From: Caulobacter sp. S45
Lineage (GTDB): Bacteria; Pseudomonadota; Alphaproteobacteria; Caulobacterales; Caulobacteraceae
Assembly: GCF_903642205.1 (NCBI RefSeq)
Contig: NZ_CAHJWH010000014.1
Location: forward strand, 1-35,295
Direction: 5' to 3'
DNA length: 35,295 nt
In this document: piece by piece, positions 25,687 through 34,013 of the stretch
Layout: every line of letters begins with the position of its first letter
Position numbering within the stretch: position 1 is the first letter of the stretch
Made by a program: the position numbers and the translations under genes
The notes under the pieces: generated by a model
Databases searched by the model: none
Seen by the model: only the letters and a program-made list of their open reading frames with translations
Told to the model about the DNA's origin: nothing

Positions 25687-26505
25687 ATGACGCAACGCAT
25701 GCAGCTGGATGGCCGCACCGCCCTGATCACGGGTGCAGGGAGCGGGATCGGCCGGGCGGTCGCGGTGTCGCTGGCGCGGCGGGGCTGCAATCTCGCCCTG
25801 GCCGACGTGAACGAGGCAGGCATGGCCCAGACCGCCGAGGAGATCGGGTCGGCTGTGCGCATCACCCGCCATCGCCTCGACGTCTCCGACCCCGGGGCGA
25901 TCTCGGAGGCGCCCGCCCGGGTGCTGGCCGACCATCCGGGCGTCGACGTGCTGGTGAACAACGCGGGCGTGGCGCTGGGCGGCGGCTTCGAGCAGGTGGC
26001 GGCGGCCGACTTCGAGTGGCTGTTCTCCATCAACTTCTGGGGCGTGGTGCGCATGACCCGCGCCTTCCTGCCGATCCTGCGGAGGAGCCCCGACGCGCGG
26101 TTGGTGAACCTGTCCAGCATCTTCGGCATCATCGCCCCGCCGGGCCAGACGGCCTATGTCGCCAGCAAGTTCGCCGTGCGGGGCTTCTCGGAGTCTCTGC
26201 GCCATGAGCTGAAGGACAGCCCCGTCGGCGTGACCGTGGTGCATCCGGGCGGGGTGGCGACCTCCATCGCCCGGAACGCCCGCCTGCCCCCCGGCGCGTC
26301 GGCGGCCGACATGGAACGGCGGCTGAAGTTCGCCGAATCCAAGCTCACCCTGTCCCCGACCGTCGCCGGCGAGACCATCGTGCGCGCCGCCGAGCGCCGC
26401 CGGCCCCGCGTGATCGTCGGCCTGGACGCCAAGATCGCCGTCGCCGCCGAGCACTTCGCGCCGGTCTCCTACTGGAAGCTGCTCGGCCAGCGGATGAGCG
26501 CATGA
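25687..26505 (+). CDS. Short-chain dehydrogenase/reductase
   Basis: A 272-residue classical SDR using NAD(P). TGAGSGIG spans residues 15-22, NNAG is near 96, S143/S144 (NLSSIFG) and Y157/K161 (YVASK) complete the active site. GAGGAGG at 25671-25677 lies 9 nt before ATG 25687. Its stop overlaps the ATG of the hydrolase (ATGA), and that gene in turn overlaps the monooxygenase, so the three are co-translated. In such a setting it would oxidise an alcohol to the ketone used by the monooxygenase, or act on the product. Confidence 0.92.
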   Translation: MTQRMQLDGRTALITGAGSGIGRAVAVSLARRGCNLALADVNEAGMAQTAEEIGSAVRITRHRLDVSDPGAISEAPARVLADHPGVDVLVNNAGVALGGGFEQVAAADFEWLFSINFWGVVRMTRAFLPILRRSPDARLVNLSSIFGIIAPPGQTAYVASKFAVRGFSESLRHELKDSPVGVTVVHPGGVATSIARNARLPPGASAADMERRLKFAESKLTLSPTVAGETIVRAAERRRPRVIVGLDAKIAVAAEHFAPVSYWKLLGQRMSA

Positions 26506-27470
26506 AGCTCCTCTCCCTCGCTCTGCTCGGCGGCGTGGCGGTCGTCGCCGCCACTGGCGGCGGCCTCGCCGCCTTCGCCGGCCTGACCGCGCGCCGGGTC
26601 GAGGCGGCGCTGCCGCCCCAGGGCCGCTTCATCGACATAGACGGCAACCGCATCCACTACCTGGACCAGGGTTCCGGGCCGGTGGTCCTGATGGTGCACG
26701 GCCTGGGCGGCCAGATGCGCAACTTCACCTACGCCCTGGTCGACAAGCTGACGGACCGCTTCCGCGTGGTGGTGATGGAGCGGCCGGGCGCCGGCTACTC
26801 CCGGCGCGCGCCCGGCGCCTCCGCCCGGCTGGGCGTCCAGGCCGACGTGGTCGCCAAGTTCATCGGGGCGCTGGGACTCGGCAAGCCGCTGCTGATCGGC
26901 CACTCGCTGGGCGGCGCCCTGTCCCTGGCCGTGGCGCTGGAGCACCCGGAGGCGGTGGGCGGGCTGGCCCTGGTCTCGCCCCTGACCCAGCCGCAGGACG
27001 CCCCGCCCAAGGTCTTTGCGGGCCTGTACATCCCCTCTCCCTTCCTGCGGCGGCTCTTGGCCTGGACCGTGGCGACGCCCCTGGCGATCCGCAACCGGGA
27101 CGTGGTGCTGGCGCAGGTGTTCGGGCCCGAAACCGCGCCCGACGACTTCGCCACCCGCGGCGGCGGCGTGCTCAACCTTCGCCCGCGGAGCTTCTATGCC
27201 ACCTCCACCGACCTTGTGGCCGTGAGCGAGGACCTTCCCGGCTTCCACGCCCGCTACGCCAGCCTGAAGCTGCCGGTGGGGATCATTTTCGGCGAGGACG
27301 ACCGCATCCTGGACGCCCGGGTGCATGGCTCGCCCATGACCGGCCAGGTCCCGGGCCTGACTTACGAGACCATCGAGGCCGCCGGCCACATGATCCCGCT
27401 CACCCAGCCCGACCGGGTGGGCGCCTTCGTCACGGCCGTGGCCGGGCGCGTCTTCGGGAGGACCGCATGA
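26502..27470 (+). CDS. Alpha/beta hydrolase
   Basis: A 322-residue alpha/beta hydrolase with an N-terminal hydrophobic segment (residues 2-28), probably a membrane anchor or uncleaved signal. HGLGG (66-70) forms the oxyanion region; GHSLGG gives nucleophile S135; D266/D267 in FGEDD and H296 in AAGHMIPL complete the triad. Next to a Baeyer-Villiger-type monooxygenase, the natural role is cleavage of the ester or lactone it produces. Both ends overlap neighbouring genes by 4 bp. Confidence 0.9.
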   Translation: MKLLSLALLGGVAVVAATGGGLAAFAGLTARRVEAALPPQGRFIDIDGNRIHYLDQGSGPVVLMVHGLGGQMRNFTYALVDKLTDRFRVVVMERPGAGYSRRAPGASARLGVQADVVAKFIGALGLGKPLLIGHSLGGALSLAVALEHPEAVGGLALVSPLTQPQDAPPKVFAGLYIPSPFLRRLLAWTVATPLAIRNRDVVLAQVFGPETAPDDFATRGGGVLNLRPRSFYATSTDLVAVSEDLPGFHARYASLKLPVGIIFGEDDRILDARVHGSPMTGQVPGLTYETIEAAGHMIPLTQPDRVGAFVTAVAGRVFGRTA

Positions 27471-28942
27471 GCCAGACCCATTTCGACGTCATCATCATCG
27501 GCGCCGGACTCTCCGGCGTCGGCGCCGCCCACCACCTGCAGCACAAGTGTCCGGACAAGACCTACGCCATCCTGGAGGGACGGGACACGATCGGGGGCAC
27601 CTGGGACCTGTTCCGCTATCCGGGCATCCGCTCGGACAGCGACATGTACACCCTGGGCTACGTCTTCCGGCCCTGGACCGAGGCCAAGGCCATCGCCGAC
27701 GGCCCCTCGATCCTGAACTACATCCGCGAGACGGCGGCGGAGGACGGCACCGCGCGCCACATCCGCTTCGGCCACAAGGTGACGGCCGCGTCCTGGTCGT
27801 CGACCGAGGCGCTGTGGATGGTCGAGGCCCTACGGAGCGACGGGGAGCGCGTGTCGTTCACCTGCGCCTTCCTGTTCACCTGCACCGGATATTATGACTA
27901 TTCCGGCGGCCACATGCCGGACTTCCCAGGCGCGGAACGATTCGCCGGCCGGCTGGTGCACCCCCAGGCCTGGCCCCAGGACCTGGACTACACCGGCAAG
28001 CGCGTCGTGGTGATCGGCAGCGGCGCCACCGCGGTCACCCTGGTGCCGGCCATGGCTGAGACGGCCGCCCACGTCACCATGCTGCAGCGCACGCCCACCT
28101 ATGTGGTCTCGCGCCCCTCGGTGGACGCCTGGGCGGACAAGATGCGCGCGCGCCTGCCGGCCAAGCTGGCCTACGGCCTGGTCCGCTGGCGCAACGTGCT
28201 GGTCGGGATGTTCTTCTACAATCTAGCCAGGAAGCGCCCGACGCGGACGCGCGAGCGCATCCTGGGCTGGGTGCGCGACCACCTCGGCCCCGACTACGAC
28301 GTCGCCTCCCACTTCACCCCGCCCTACGACCCCTGGGACCAGCGGGTGTGCCTCGTGCCCGACGCCGACCTGTTCAACGCCTTGAACAGCGGCCGGGCCG
28401 AGGTGGTCACCGACCACATCGACAGCTTCACCGGTGACGGCATCCGGCTGAAGTCGGGCAAGGTGCTCGCCGCCGACATCGTGGTGGCGGCCACAGGGCT
28501 TCGCCTGCAGCACCTGGGCGGCATGGCTGTCCAGGTGGACGGCGGGCCGGTCAAGCTGTCCCAGTCCATGGGCTACAAGGGCTGCATGTACAGCGACGTG
28601 CCCAACATGGCGTCCTGCTTCGGCTACACCAACGCGTCGTGGACGCTGAGATGCGACCTGACCTGCGACTATGTCTGCCGCCTGCTGAACCACATGGACG
28701 CCCGGGGCCTCGCCTTCGCCATCCCGCGCAAGCGCGACCCGGCGCTGACCGAAGAGCCCATGCTCAGCTTCACCTCCGGCTATGTCCAGCGCGCCATCGA
28801 CAACTTCCCCAAGCAGGGGTCGAAGGCGCCGTGGAAGCTGCGCCAGAACTATGCGCTGGACCTGCTGGACATGAAGTTCGGTAAGCTGGACGACGGCGCG
28901 CTGGAGTTCCACCGGCGGGCGCCGGATCGGATGGCGGCCTGA
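27467..28942 (+). CDS. Flavin monooxygenase, Baeyer-Villiger type (EthA-like)
   Basis: A 491-residue FAD/NADPH monooxygenase. GAGLSG (12-17) is the FAD Rossmann motif; the Baeyer-Villiger fingerprint F-x-G-x3-H-x3-W is present as F159, G161, H165, W169; GSGATA (184-189) is the NADPH Rossmann motif. Length and N-terminus resemble EthA-type enzymes that insert oxygen next to a ketone or oxidise sulfur. It is the last gene of the SDR - hydrolase - monooxygenase operon and overlaps the hydrolase stop by 4 bp. Confidence 0.92.
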   Translation: MSQTHFDVIIIGAGLSGVGAAHHLQHKCPDKTYAILEGRDTIGGTWDLFRYPGIRSDSDMYTLGYVFRPWTEAKAIADGPSILNYIRETAAEDGTARHIRFGHKVTAASWSSTEALWMVEALRSDGERVSFTCAFLFTCTGYYDYSGGHMPDFPGAERFAGRLVHPQAWPQDLDYTGKRVVVIGSGATAVTLVPAMAETAAHVTMLQRTPTYVVSRPSVDAWADKMRARLPAKLAYGLVRWRNVLVGMFFYNLARKRPTRTRERILGWVRDHLGPDYDVASHFTPPYDPWDQRVCLVPDADLFNALNSGRAEVVTDHIDSFTGDGIRLKSGKVLAADIVVAATGLRLQHLGGMAVQVDGGPVKLSQSMGYKGCMYSDVPNMASCFGYTNASWTLRCDLTCDYVCRLLNHMDARGLAFAIPRKRDPALTEEPMLSFTSGYVQRAIDNFPKQGSKAPWKLRQNYALDLLDMKFGKLDDGALEFHRRAPDRMAA

Positions 28943-29024
28943 GGCTTGGCGATCCTCCACATGGGCTAGCTTGAGCTATAAGGCTGCAACCGGCCGCCTG
29001 GACGGCTGCAAGGAGGACGCCGCC

Positions 29025-29792
29025 ATGTCGGACAAGGTGATCTATCGCGCGAGCGAAGGCGTGGCCGAGGTGCGGCTGAACCGGCCGGAGAAGAAAAACG
29101 CCATCCTGCCGGAAATGTACGCCGCCATGGCCGACGGCATCCTCGCGGCGGAAACCGACGCGGCCGTCCGCGCCATCGTCATCGGCGGGGAGGGCGGGTC
29201 CTTTACCGCCGGCAATGACCTGTCCGACTTTCTGAACCGCCCGAGCTCCGAAGAGACCCCGCCAGTGCGCCGCTTCATGACGGCCCTGAGCCGGGCGGAG
29301 AAGCCGGTGGTGGCCGCGGTGGACGGGCTGGCCATCGGCATCGGCACGACGCTGCTGCTCCACTGCGACCTTGTGGTGGCGAGTACGCGCTCGCGCTTCC
29401 AGATGCCGTTCGTGAACCTCGGCCTGGTGCCGGAGTTCGCCAGCTCCTGGCTGCTGCCGGCGCGCATCGGATACCCGCGCGCCGCCGAGCTGCTGCTCCT
29501 GGCGGAGTCGATGGATGCCGTTACCGCCAAGGACTTCGGCCTGGTGAACCGTGTGGTGGAGCCTGCCGAGGTGGAGGCCGCGGCCCTGGACCTCGCCCGC
29601 CGCCTCGCCGCCAAGCCGCCGGAGGCGTTGCGCCAGTCCAAGCGGCTGATGCGGGCGGACCCGGATAGCGTGCTCCAGAGGATGGAGCAGGAGAATGCGG
29701 AGTTCAGCCGTCTGCTCGCCTCGCCGGAGGCGCGCGAGGCCTTCACCGCCTTCCTGGAGAAGCGCGCGCCCGACTTCGGCAAGGTCGCCTGA
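29025..29792 (+). CDS. Enoyl-CoA hydratase/isomerase family protein
   Basis: A 255-residue crotonase-fold protein. SFTAGNDLSDF near 60-72 is the first oxyanion loop and the VDGLAIGIGTTLLLHCD block near 100-116 the second. In place of the two catalytic glutamates of true hydratases there is only one candidate (VPEFASSWLLP, E near 138), so isomerase or another crotonase reaction is possible. ATG 29025 follows AAGGAGG at 29010-29016, 8 nt away; the upstream ATG-like extension from 28971 has no such site. Confidence 0.88.
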   Translation: MSDKVIYRASEGVAEVRLNRPEKKNAILPEMYAAMADGILAAETDAAVRAIVIGGEGGSFTAGNDLSDFLNRPSSEETPPVRRFMTALSRAEKPVVAAVDGLAIGIGTTLLLHCDLVVASTRSRFQMPFVNLGLVPEFASSWLLPARIGYPRAAELLLLAESMDAVTAKDFGLVNRVVEPAEVEAAALDLARRLAAKPPEALRQSKRLMRADPDSVLQRMEQENAEFSRLLASPEAREAFTAFLEKRAPDFGKVA

Positions 29793-29823
29793 TCGGCCAC
29801 CGAAGGCAGTTTGCGAGCGCGTC

Positions 29824-29860
29824 GCAATTTCATTGCATCTGCAAGTCACTTGCATATAGA
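29824..29860 (+). promoter_or_regulatory. Promoter with 7-1-7 palindromic operator upstream of the porin operon
   Basis: TTGCAT (29833-29838) and TATAGA (29855-29860), 16 bp apart, form a good sigma70-like promoter. The spacer is filled by the perfect palindrome TGCAAGT-C-ACTTGCA (29840-29854). A second inverted repeat, GCAAT-TTC-ATTGC, lies at 29824-29836 across the -35 box. The 7-1-7 layout and TGCAA/TTGCA ends resemble Fur-family operators, and the operon ends in a Dyp peroxidase of the EfeB type, which is often iron-regulated. Binding by Fur is an inference; repression from this position would be direct occlusion. Confidence 0.6.
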
Positions 29861-29901
29861 ACCCGTCACGGCCGCTGATAGAGCGGACCTTGGCGGGGTG
29901 A

Positions 29902-31395
29902 GTGGTGAGGAGATCGAAGTTTCAGCGGCCGGGGCGCGCCGCTGCAGGCTTGGTGGGAGCTGCGCTCGCGCTCGGCGCCGCCGGGCAGGCGCAGGCCTCC
30001 CCACCGGCCCTGTCGGTTCCGGTCAGCTCCGAGCAGGCGGCCGGCGGCGCGCCGCAGGGCTTCAGCGGCTATCTGTCGAGCCTGCAGAAGTCGAGCTTCC
30101 TGCTCGGCGACATGTTCGGCCTGCGCACCGAGCTCAGCAGGTTCGGCGCCTCCCTGGCCATCCAGGAGACGAGCGAGGTGCTCGGTAACGCCACCGGCGG
30201 CATCCACAAGGGCGCCGAATACGACGGCCTGACCCAGGCCATCTTCCAGCTGAACACCCAGCGCGCCTTCGGCCTCTACGGCGGCCTGTTCAACGTCAGC
30301 GCGCTGCAGATCCACGGCCGCAACCTGTCGGCCGACAACCTCGGCACGATCCAGACCGCCAGCGGCATCGAAGCCGATCGCGCGACGCGGCTGTGGGAGC
30401 TCTGGTACGACCAGAAGTTCCTCGACGAGGACCGGGCCGACATCAAGGTCGGCCTGATCAGCGCCGACCAGGAGTTCATCGTCAGCCCCAACGCGCTCTA
30501 TTTCGTCAATACCATGTTCGGCTGGCCGGCCCTGCCGTCCTACGACCTGCCCGGCGGCGGCCCGGCCTATCCGCTGTCCGCGCCCGCGGTGCGGTTCCGC
30601 TGGCGGCCCGTGGACCCGGTGAACATCCTGGTCGGCGTGTTCAACGGTGCGCCATCCAGGACCAATGACGGCGACGCCCAGGTGATCAACGCCTCGGGAA
30701 CCCAGTTCCCGACCAACGGCGGCACGCTCACCTTTGTTGAGCTGCAGTACACCTACCCGGCGCTCGGCGCGATGGTGATGCCCGGGGCCGGCGCGCCGCT
30801 CGGCCATACCTACAAGATCGGCGCATGGTACGATTCGGAGGCGTTCGACGACGAGCGCTTTGACGACCATGGCGTGCCGCTCGCCTCGCCGCTCAGCGAC
30901 GGGTCGCCGCTTCGCCACCGCGGCCAGTACTCGGTCTATGGCGTGGCCGACCAGATGCTCTGGCGCCAGCAGGACGACCCCAACCGCTCGGTCAGCGCCT
31001 TCACACGGGTCATGGGTTCGCCCCAGGCCGACCGCAATTTCTTGAGCTTCAGCGCCAATGTGGGCCTGACCTACCACGATCCCGTGGCCAACCGCCCTGA
31101 CGACACCCTGGCCATCGGCCTGGGTTACGCCAAGGTGAGCCACGTGGTGACCGACGCTGACCGCGACGCCGCGGCGGTGGCGCGGGCGGTCGATCCGACT
31201 ATCTATGGTCCGGCCCGCCACGACGAGACCTTCATCGAGGCGACGTATCAGTACCAGCTTCGGCCCTGGTGGCAGGTGCAGCCGGACTTCCAGTACACTT
31301 TCACCCCCGGCGGCGGCGTCGCCGACCCCAACCAGCCCACGAACCGCGTGAAGAGTGAAGCCGTCTTCGGAGTGCGCACCAATGTCCTGTTCTGA
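29902..31395 (+). CDS. Outer-membrane carbohydrate-selective porin, OprB-like
   Basis: A 497-residue predicted outer-membrane beta-barrel. A signal peptide (RRSKF basic start, AAGLVGAALALGAA core, cleavage after AQAS near residue 33) leads into alternating hydrophobic strands such as FGLYGGLFNVSALQI and WWQVQPDFQYTF, ending in a hydrophobic strand with terminal F (TNVLF) as expected for BAM recognition. GTG 29902 directly follows an in-frame TGA at 29899-29901, fixing it as the earliest start; GTG 29905 is equally possible. It is the first gene after the palindromic promoter. Substrate unknown. Confidence 0.85.
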   Translation: MVRRSKFQRPGRAAAGLVGAALALGAAGQAQASPPALSVPVSSEQAAGGAPQGFSGYLSSLQKSSFLLGDMFGLRTELSRFGASLAIQETSEVLGNATGGIHKGAEYDGLTQAIFQLNTQRAFGLYGGLFNVSALQIHGRNLSADNLGTIQTASGIEADRATRLWELWYDQKFLDEDRADIKVGLISADQEFIVSPNALYFVNTMFGWPALPSYDLPGGGPAYPLSAPAVRFRWRPVDPVNILVGVFNGAPSRTNDGDAQVINASGTQFPTNGGTLTFVELQYTYPALGAMVMPGAGAPLGHTYKIGAWYDSEAFDDERFDDHGVPLASPLSDGSPLRHRGQYSVYGVADQMLWRQQDDPNRSVSAFTRVMGSPQADRNFLSFSANVGLTYHDPVANRPDDTLAIGLGYAKVSHVVTDADRDAAAVARAVDPTIYGPARHDETFIEATYQYQLRPWWQVQPDFQYTFTPGGGVADPNQPTNRVKSEAVFGVRTNVLF

Positions 31396-31405
31396 GCGCA
31401 CTTCA

Positions 31406-31540
31406 TCCTCCCCTACGCAGCGGGGGAGGGGGACCATGTGGAGCATGGTGGAGGGGGCTGCAGCCCAGTGTCGCTCCGGGGCGGCCCCCTCCGTCACGGG
31501 CCTGCGGCCCGCGCCACCTCTCCCGCTTCGCAGGGGAGGA
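31406..31540. repeat. GC-rich palindromic dispersed repeat, copy 2
   Basis: About 135 bp in the 166 bp between the porin stop and the next likely start. Left end CCCTACGCAGCGGGGGAGG and right end CCGCTTCGCAGGGGAGG are inverted; internal CCCCCTCCGTCACG and GCGCCACCTC blocks match the copy at 534-682 in order. It is open in the frame of the downstream gene, so an upstream start would add repeat-derived residues to that protein. Confidence 0.8.
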
Positions 31541-31561
31541 CGATTTGCGGGGATCGCCACC

Positions 31562-32668
31562 ATGGCGGGGTTACTCGCCCTCGCATCCACCGCACAGGCC
31601 GCCCCCAAGGGCTACCTGGAAACCATCCACCGCCACGTCACCCTGACCTCCAGCGTCACCGACAACGGCGACCTGAACCCCTACGCCATCGTCGTGGCGC
31701 CGGTGAGCGCGGGCAAGGTGCAGAAGGACGACGTGCTGGTCGACAACTTCAACAACCTGTCGAACCTGCAAGGGACGGGCACCACCATCGTGCTCTACCG
31801 CCCCTCCACCCGGCAGACGATCCTGTTCGCCAAGCTGCCCCGGACCCTGTCGGGCTGTCCGGGCGGGGTGGGGCTGACCACCTCCATGGCCATGCTGAAG
31901 ACCGGCTGGGTGATCGTGGGCTCCACACCCAGCACGGACGGCACCACCGCCACCAAGGGCGACGGCTGCCTGATCGTGTTCGACCCCAACGGCAAGCCGG
32001 TGCGGGTCTGGTCCGGGTCCCACATCATCGACCCCTGGGGCAACATGGCGGTGAAGGACGACGGGGCGACCGCCACCCTGTTCATCAGCATGGCCGGCGA
32101 GGGCATCCCGGCGCCGACCGTGCTCGATCCGAAGACCAAGCTGCCCATCGTGGTGAAGAAGGCCAGCGTGCTGCGTGTGAAGCTGACCATCCCGGATGGC
32201 AAGCCGCCCGAGATCGCCGAGGAGACGGTGGTGGGCGACGGCTTTTCCCAGCGCGCTGACCGGGACAACTTTCTGCTCGGCCCCACGGGCGAGGCCCTGG
32301 GCGGCGACGGGACCCTCTACGTGACCGACGGGCTGGACAACGTGATCACCGCCATCCCCGACGCCCTCACCCGCACCGACAGCGCCGGCACCGGCAAGGA
32401 GGTGACCAAGGACGGCCTGCTCGCCTGGCCGCTGGCCCTGGCCTGGACGCCGGAGGGCCACCTGCTCGCCGCCAATGGCAAGGACGGCCGGGTGGTGGAG
32501 GTCGATCCCGTGGCCGGCAAGCAGATCTACGCCCAATGGATCGACAACGATCAGGCCCAGTCGCCGCCTGGCAACGGCGACCTGTTCGGCATCGCCATGC
32601 TGCCCGACAACTCCGGCTTCTATTATGTAGAGGATGACGTGAACACGCTGATGCGGGCCTCCCGATGA
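31562..32668 (+). CDS. Secreted NHL/SMP-30-like beta-propeller protein
   Basis: About 368 residues from ATG 31562. Repeated blades (DVLVDNFNNLSN, GCLIVFDPNGK, GDGTLYVTDGLDNV, HLLAANGKDGRVVEVDP) are typical of six-bladed NHL-type propellers. The start is uncertain: ATG 31562 gives only MAGLLALASTAQA before the likely cleavage site and no basic n-region, while the frame upstream reads LRRGGRFAGIAT, a better signal-peptide start, but runs into the palindromic repeat (ATG 31436 and 31445 lie inside it). The stop overlaps the peroxidase ATG. Role unknown; it is likely periplasmic, possibly handling a ligand or substrate with the peroxidase. Confidence 0.8.
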   Translation: MAGLLALASTAQAAPKGYLETIHRHVTLTSSVTDNGDLNPYAIVVAPVSAGKVQKDDVLVDNFNNLSNLQGTGTTIVLYRPSTRQTILFAKLPRTLSGCPGGVGLTTSMAMLKTGWVIVGSTPSTDGTTATKGDGCLIVFDPNGKPVRVWSGSHIIDPWGNMAVKDDGATATLFISMAGEGIPAPTVLDPKTKLPIVVKKASVLRVKLTIPDGKPPEIAEETVVGDGFSQRADRDNFLLGPTGEALGGDGTLYVTDGLDNVITAIPDALTRTDSAGTGKEVTKDGLLAWPLALAWTPEGHLLAANGKDGRVVEVDPVAGKQIYAQWIDNDQAQSPPGNGDLFGIAMLPDNSGFYYVEDDVNTLMRASR

Positions 32669-33984
32669 GCGGCGGCTGCCCATTCATCGGGAGTTCGGGC
32701 GGCGTCGGTGGCGACGGCGGGGCGACCCGTCGTCGTTTCCTGTCGGGCGCTGCGGGGATCGCCGGCGCCGTGGGGGCGGTCGGCGCGGCCTCGGCCAAGC
32801 CGGCGCCCTCGACCCACGCGCCGCTGACCCCGACCGCGGCCCCGGACAGCGCCACCCTGCCCTTTCACGGGTCCCACCAGCAGGGGATCACCACCCCACA
32901 GCAGGCGCACGTCTACTTCTCCGCCTTCGATCTCACCGCCGAGAACCGCGCCGATGTCGCCAGGCTGATGCAAGCCTGGACCCTCGCCGCCGCCCGCCTG
33001 ACCGCCGGCCAGCCGGTGGACGCCGAGGAGGACCCAGCCCAGCCGCCCGCAGACTCCGGCGAGGTGGCCGGCCTGCCGGCCGCCCGCCTCACCCTCACCT
33101 TCGGTTTCGGCCCAGGCCTGTTCAGCAAGGACGGGCGCGACCGCTACGGCTTGGCGGCCAGGCGGCCCGAGGCCTTCGCAGACCTGCCGCGCTTTGTGGG
33201 CGACCAGCTCGTGCCCGAGCGCACCGGCGGCGACCTCTGCATCCAGGCCTGCTCGGACGAGCCGCAGGTCGCCTTCCACGCCGTGCGCCAGCTCACCCGC
33301 GTCGCGGCTCCCTATGCCAAGACCCGCTGGGTGCAGAACGGCTTCCTGGCCGGCTATGCCCCCGGCGAGACGCCTCGCAACCTGATGGGGTTCAAGGATG
33401 GCACGCTGAACGTCGCCACCAAGGACCCCAGGGCGCTAGACCAGTTCGTCTGGGTGGGCGCGGAGGGTGGCTGGATGAAGGGCGGGACCTACATGGTCGC
33501 CCGCCCGATCCGCATCGCGCTCGAACACTGGGACACCATGAAGCTCGGCTTTCAGGAGCAGACGGTGGGCCGCCACAAGCGGTCCGGCGCCCCGCTCGGC
33601 GGGACCGACGAGCAGGCGCCCCTGGCGCTCGACGCGGTGGACAAGGACGGCAACCCGCTGACGCCCGAGAACGCCCACGTGCGCCTGGCTTCGCCGCAGA
33701 ACAACGACGGCGCCCAGATCCTGCGCCGCGCCTACTCTTACGACAACGGCGTCAGCTTCGTGGCCGAGCGCTGGCCGCCCTGGCGCCAGGGCATGGAGGT
33801 GGACGCAGGGTTGATGTTCGTCTGCTACCAGCGCGACCCGCGCACCGGCTTCAGCAAGATTTTCGAACGCATGTCCAAGTTCGACATGCTGAATCAGTTC
33901 GTCACCCACGTCGGCGGCGGCCTGTTCGCCGTGCCCCCCGGGGCGGATCGCGGCGGCTGGATTGGGCAGGGGCTGCTGGCCTAG
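32665..33984 (+). CDS. efeB: Tat-exported Dyp-type haem peroxidase, EfeB-like
   Basis: A 439-residue Dyp peroxidase. TRRRFLSG (residues 21-28) plus a hydrophobic stretch ending at AASAKP is a twin-arginine signal, so the folded haem protein is exported. GFKDGT (242-247) is the GxxDG catalytic motif with D245, and H304 in GRHKRSGAPL is the expected proximal haem ligand. EfeB proteins act as peroxidases and have been linked to iron release from haem; here the usual EfeU permease and EfeO partners are absent, replaced by a porin and a propeller protein. ATG 32665 overlaps the preceding stop. Confidence 0.91.
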   Translation: MSGGCPFIGSSGGVGGDGGATRRRFLSGAAGIAGAVGAVGAASAKPAPSTHAPLTPTAAPDSATLPFHGSHQQGITTPQQAHVYFSAFDLTAENRADVARLMQAWTLAAARLTAGQPVDAEEDPAQPPADSGEVAGLPAARLTLTFGFGPGLFSKDGRDRYGLAARRPEAFADLPRFVGDQLVPERTGGDLCIQACSDEPQVAFHAVRQLTRVAAPYAKTRWVQNGFLAGYAPGETPRNLMGFKDGTLNVATKDPRALDQFVWVGAEGGWMKGGTYMVARPIRIALEHWDTMKLGFQEQTVGRHKRSGAPLGGTDEQAPLALDAVDKDGNPLTPENAHVRLASPQNNDGAQILRRAYSYDNGVSFVAERWPPWRQGMEVDAGLMFVCYQRDPRTGFSKIFERMSKFDMLNQFVTHVGGGLFAVPPGADRGGWIGQGLLA

Positions 33985-34013
33985 AGCCCGTCCCCGCCAA
34001 GGGGCAGGACCCC
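33985..34013. terminator. Possible bidirectional hairpin between convergent genes
   Basis: The 29 bp between the peroxidase stop and the aldo/keto reductase stop contain GTCCCCGCCAAGGGGCAGGAC, an imperfect GC-rich inverted repeat. There is no clear T-run on either side, so terminator function is only suggested by position. Confidence 0.3.
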
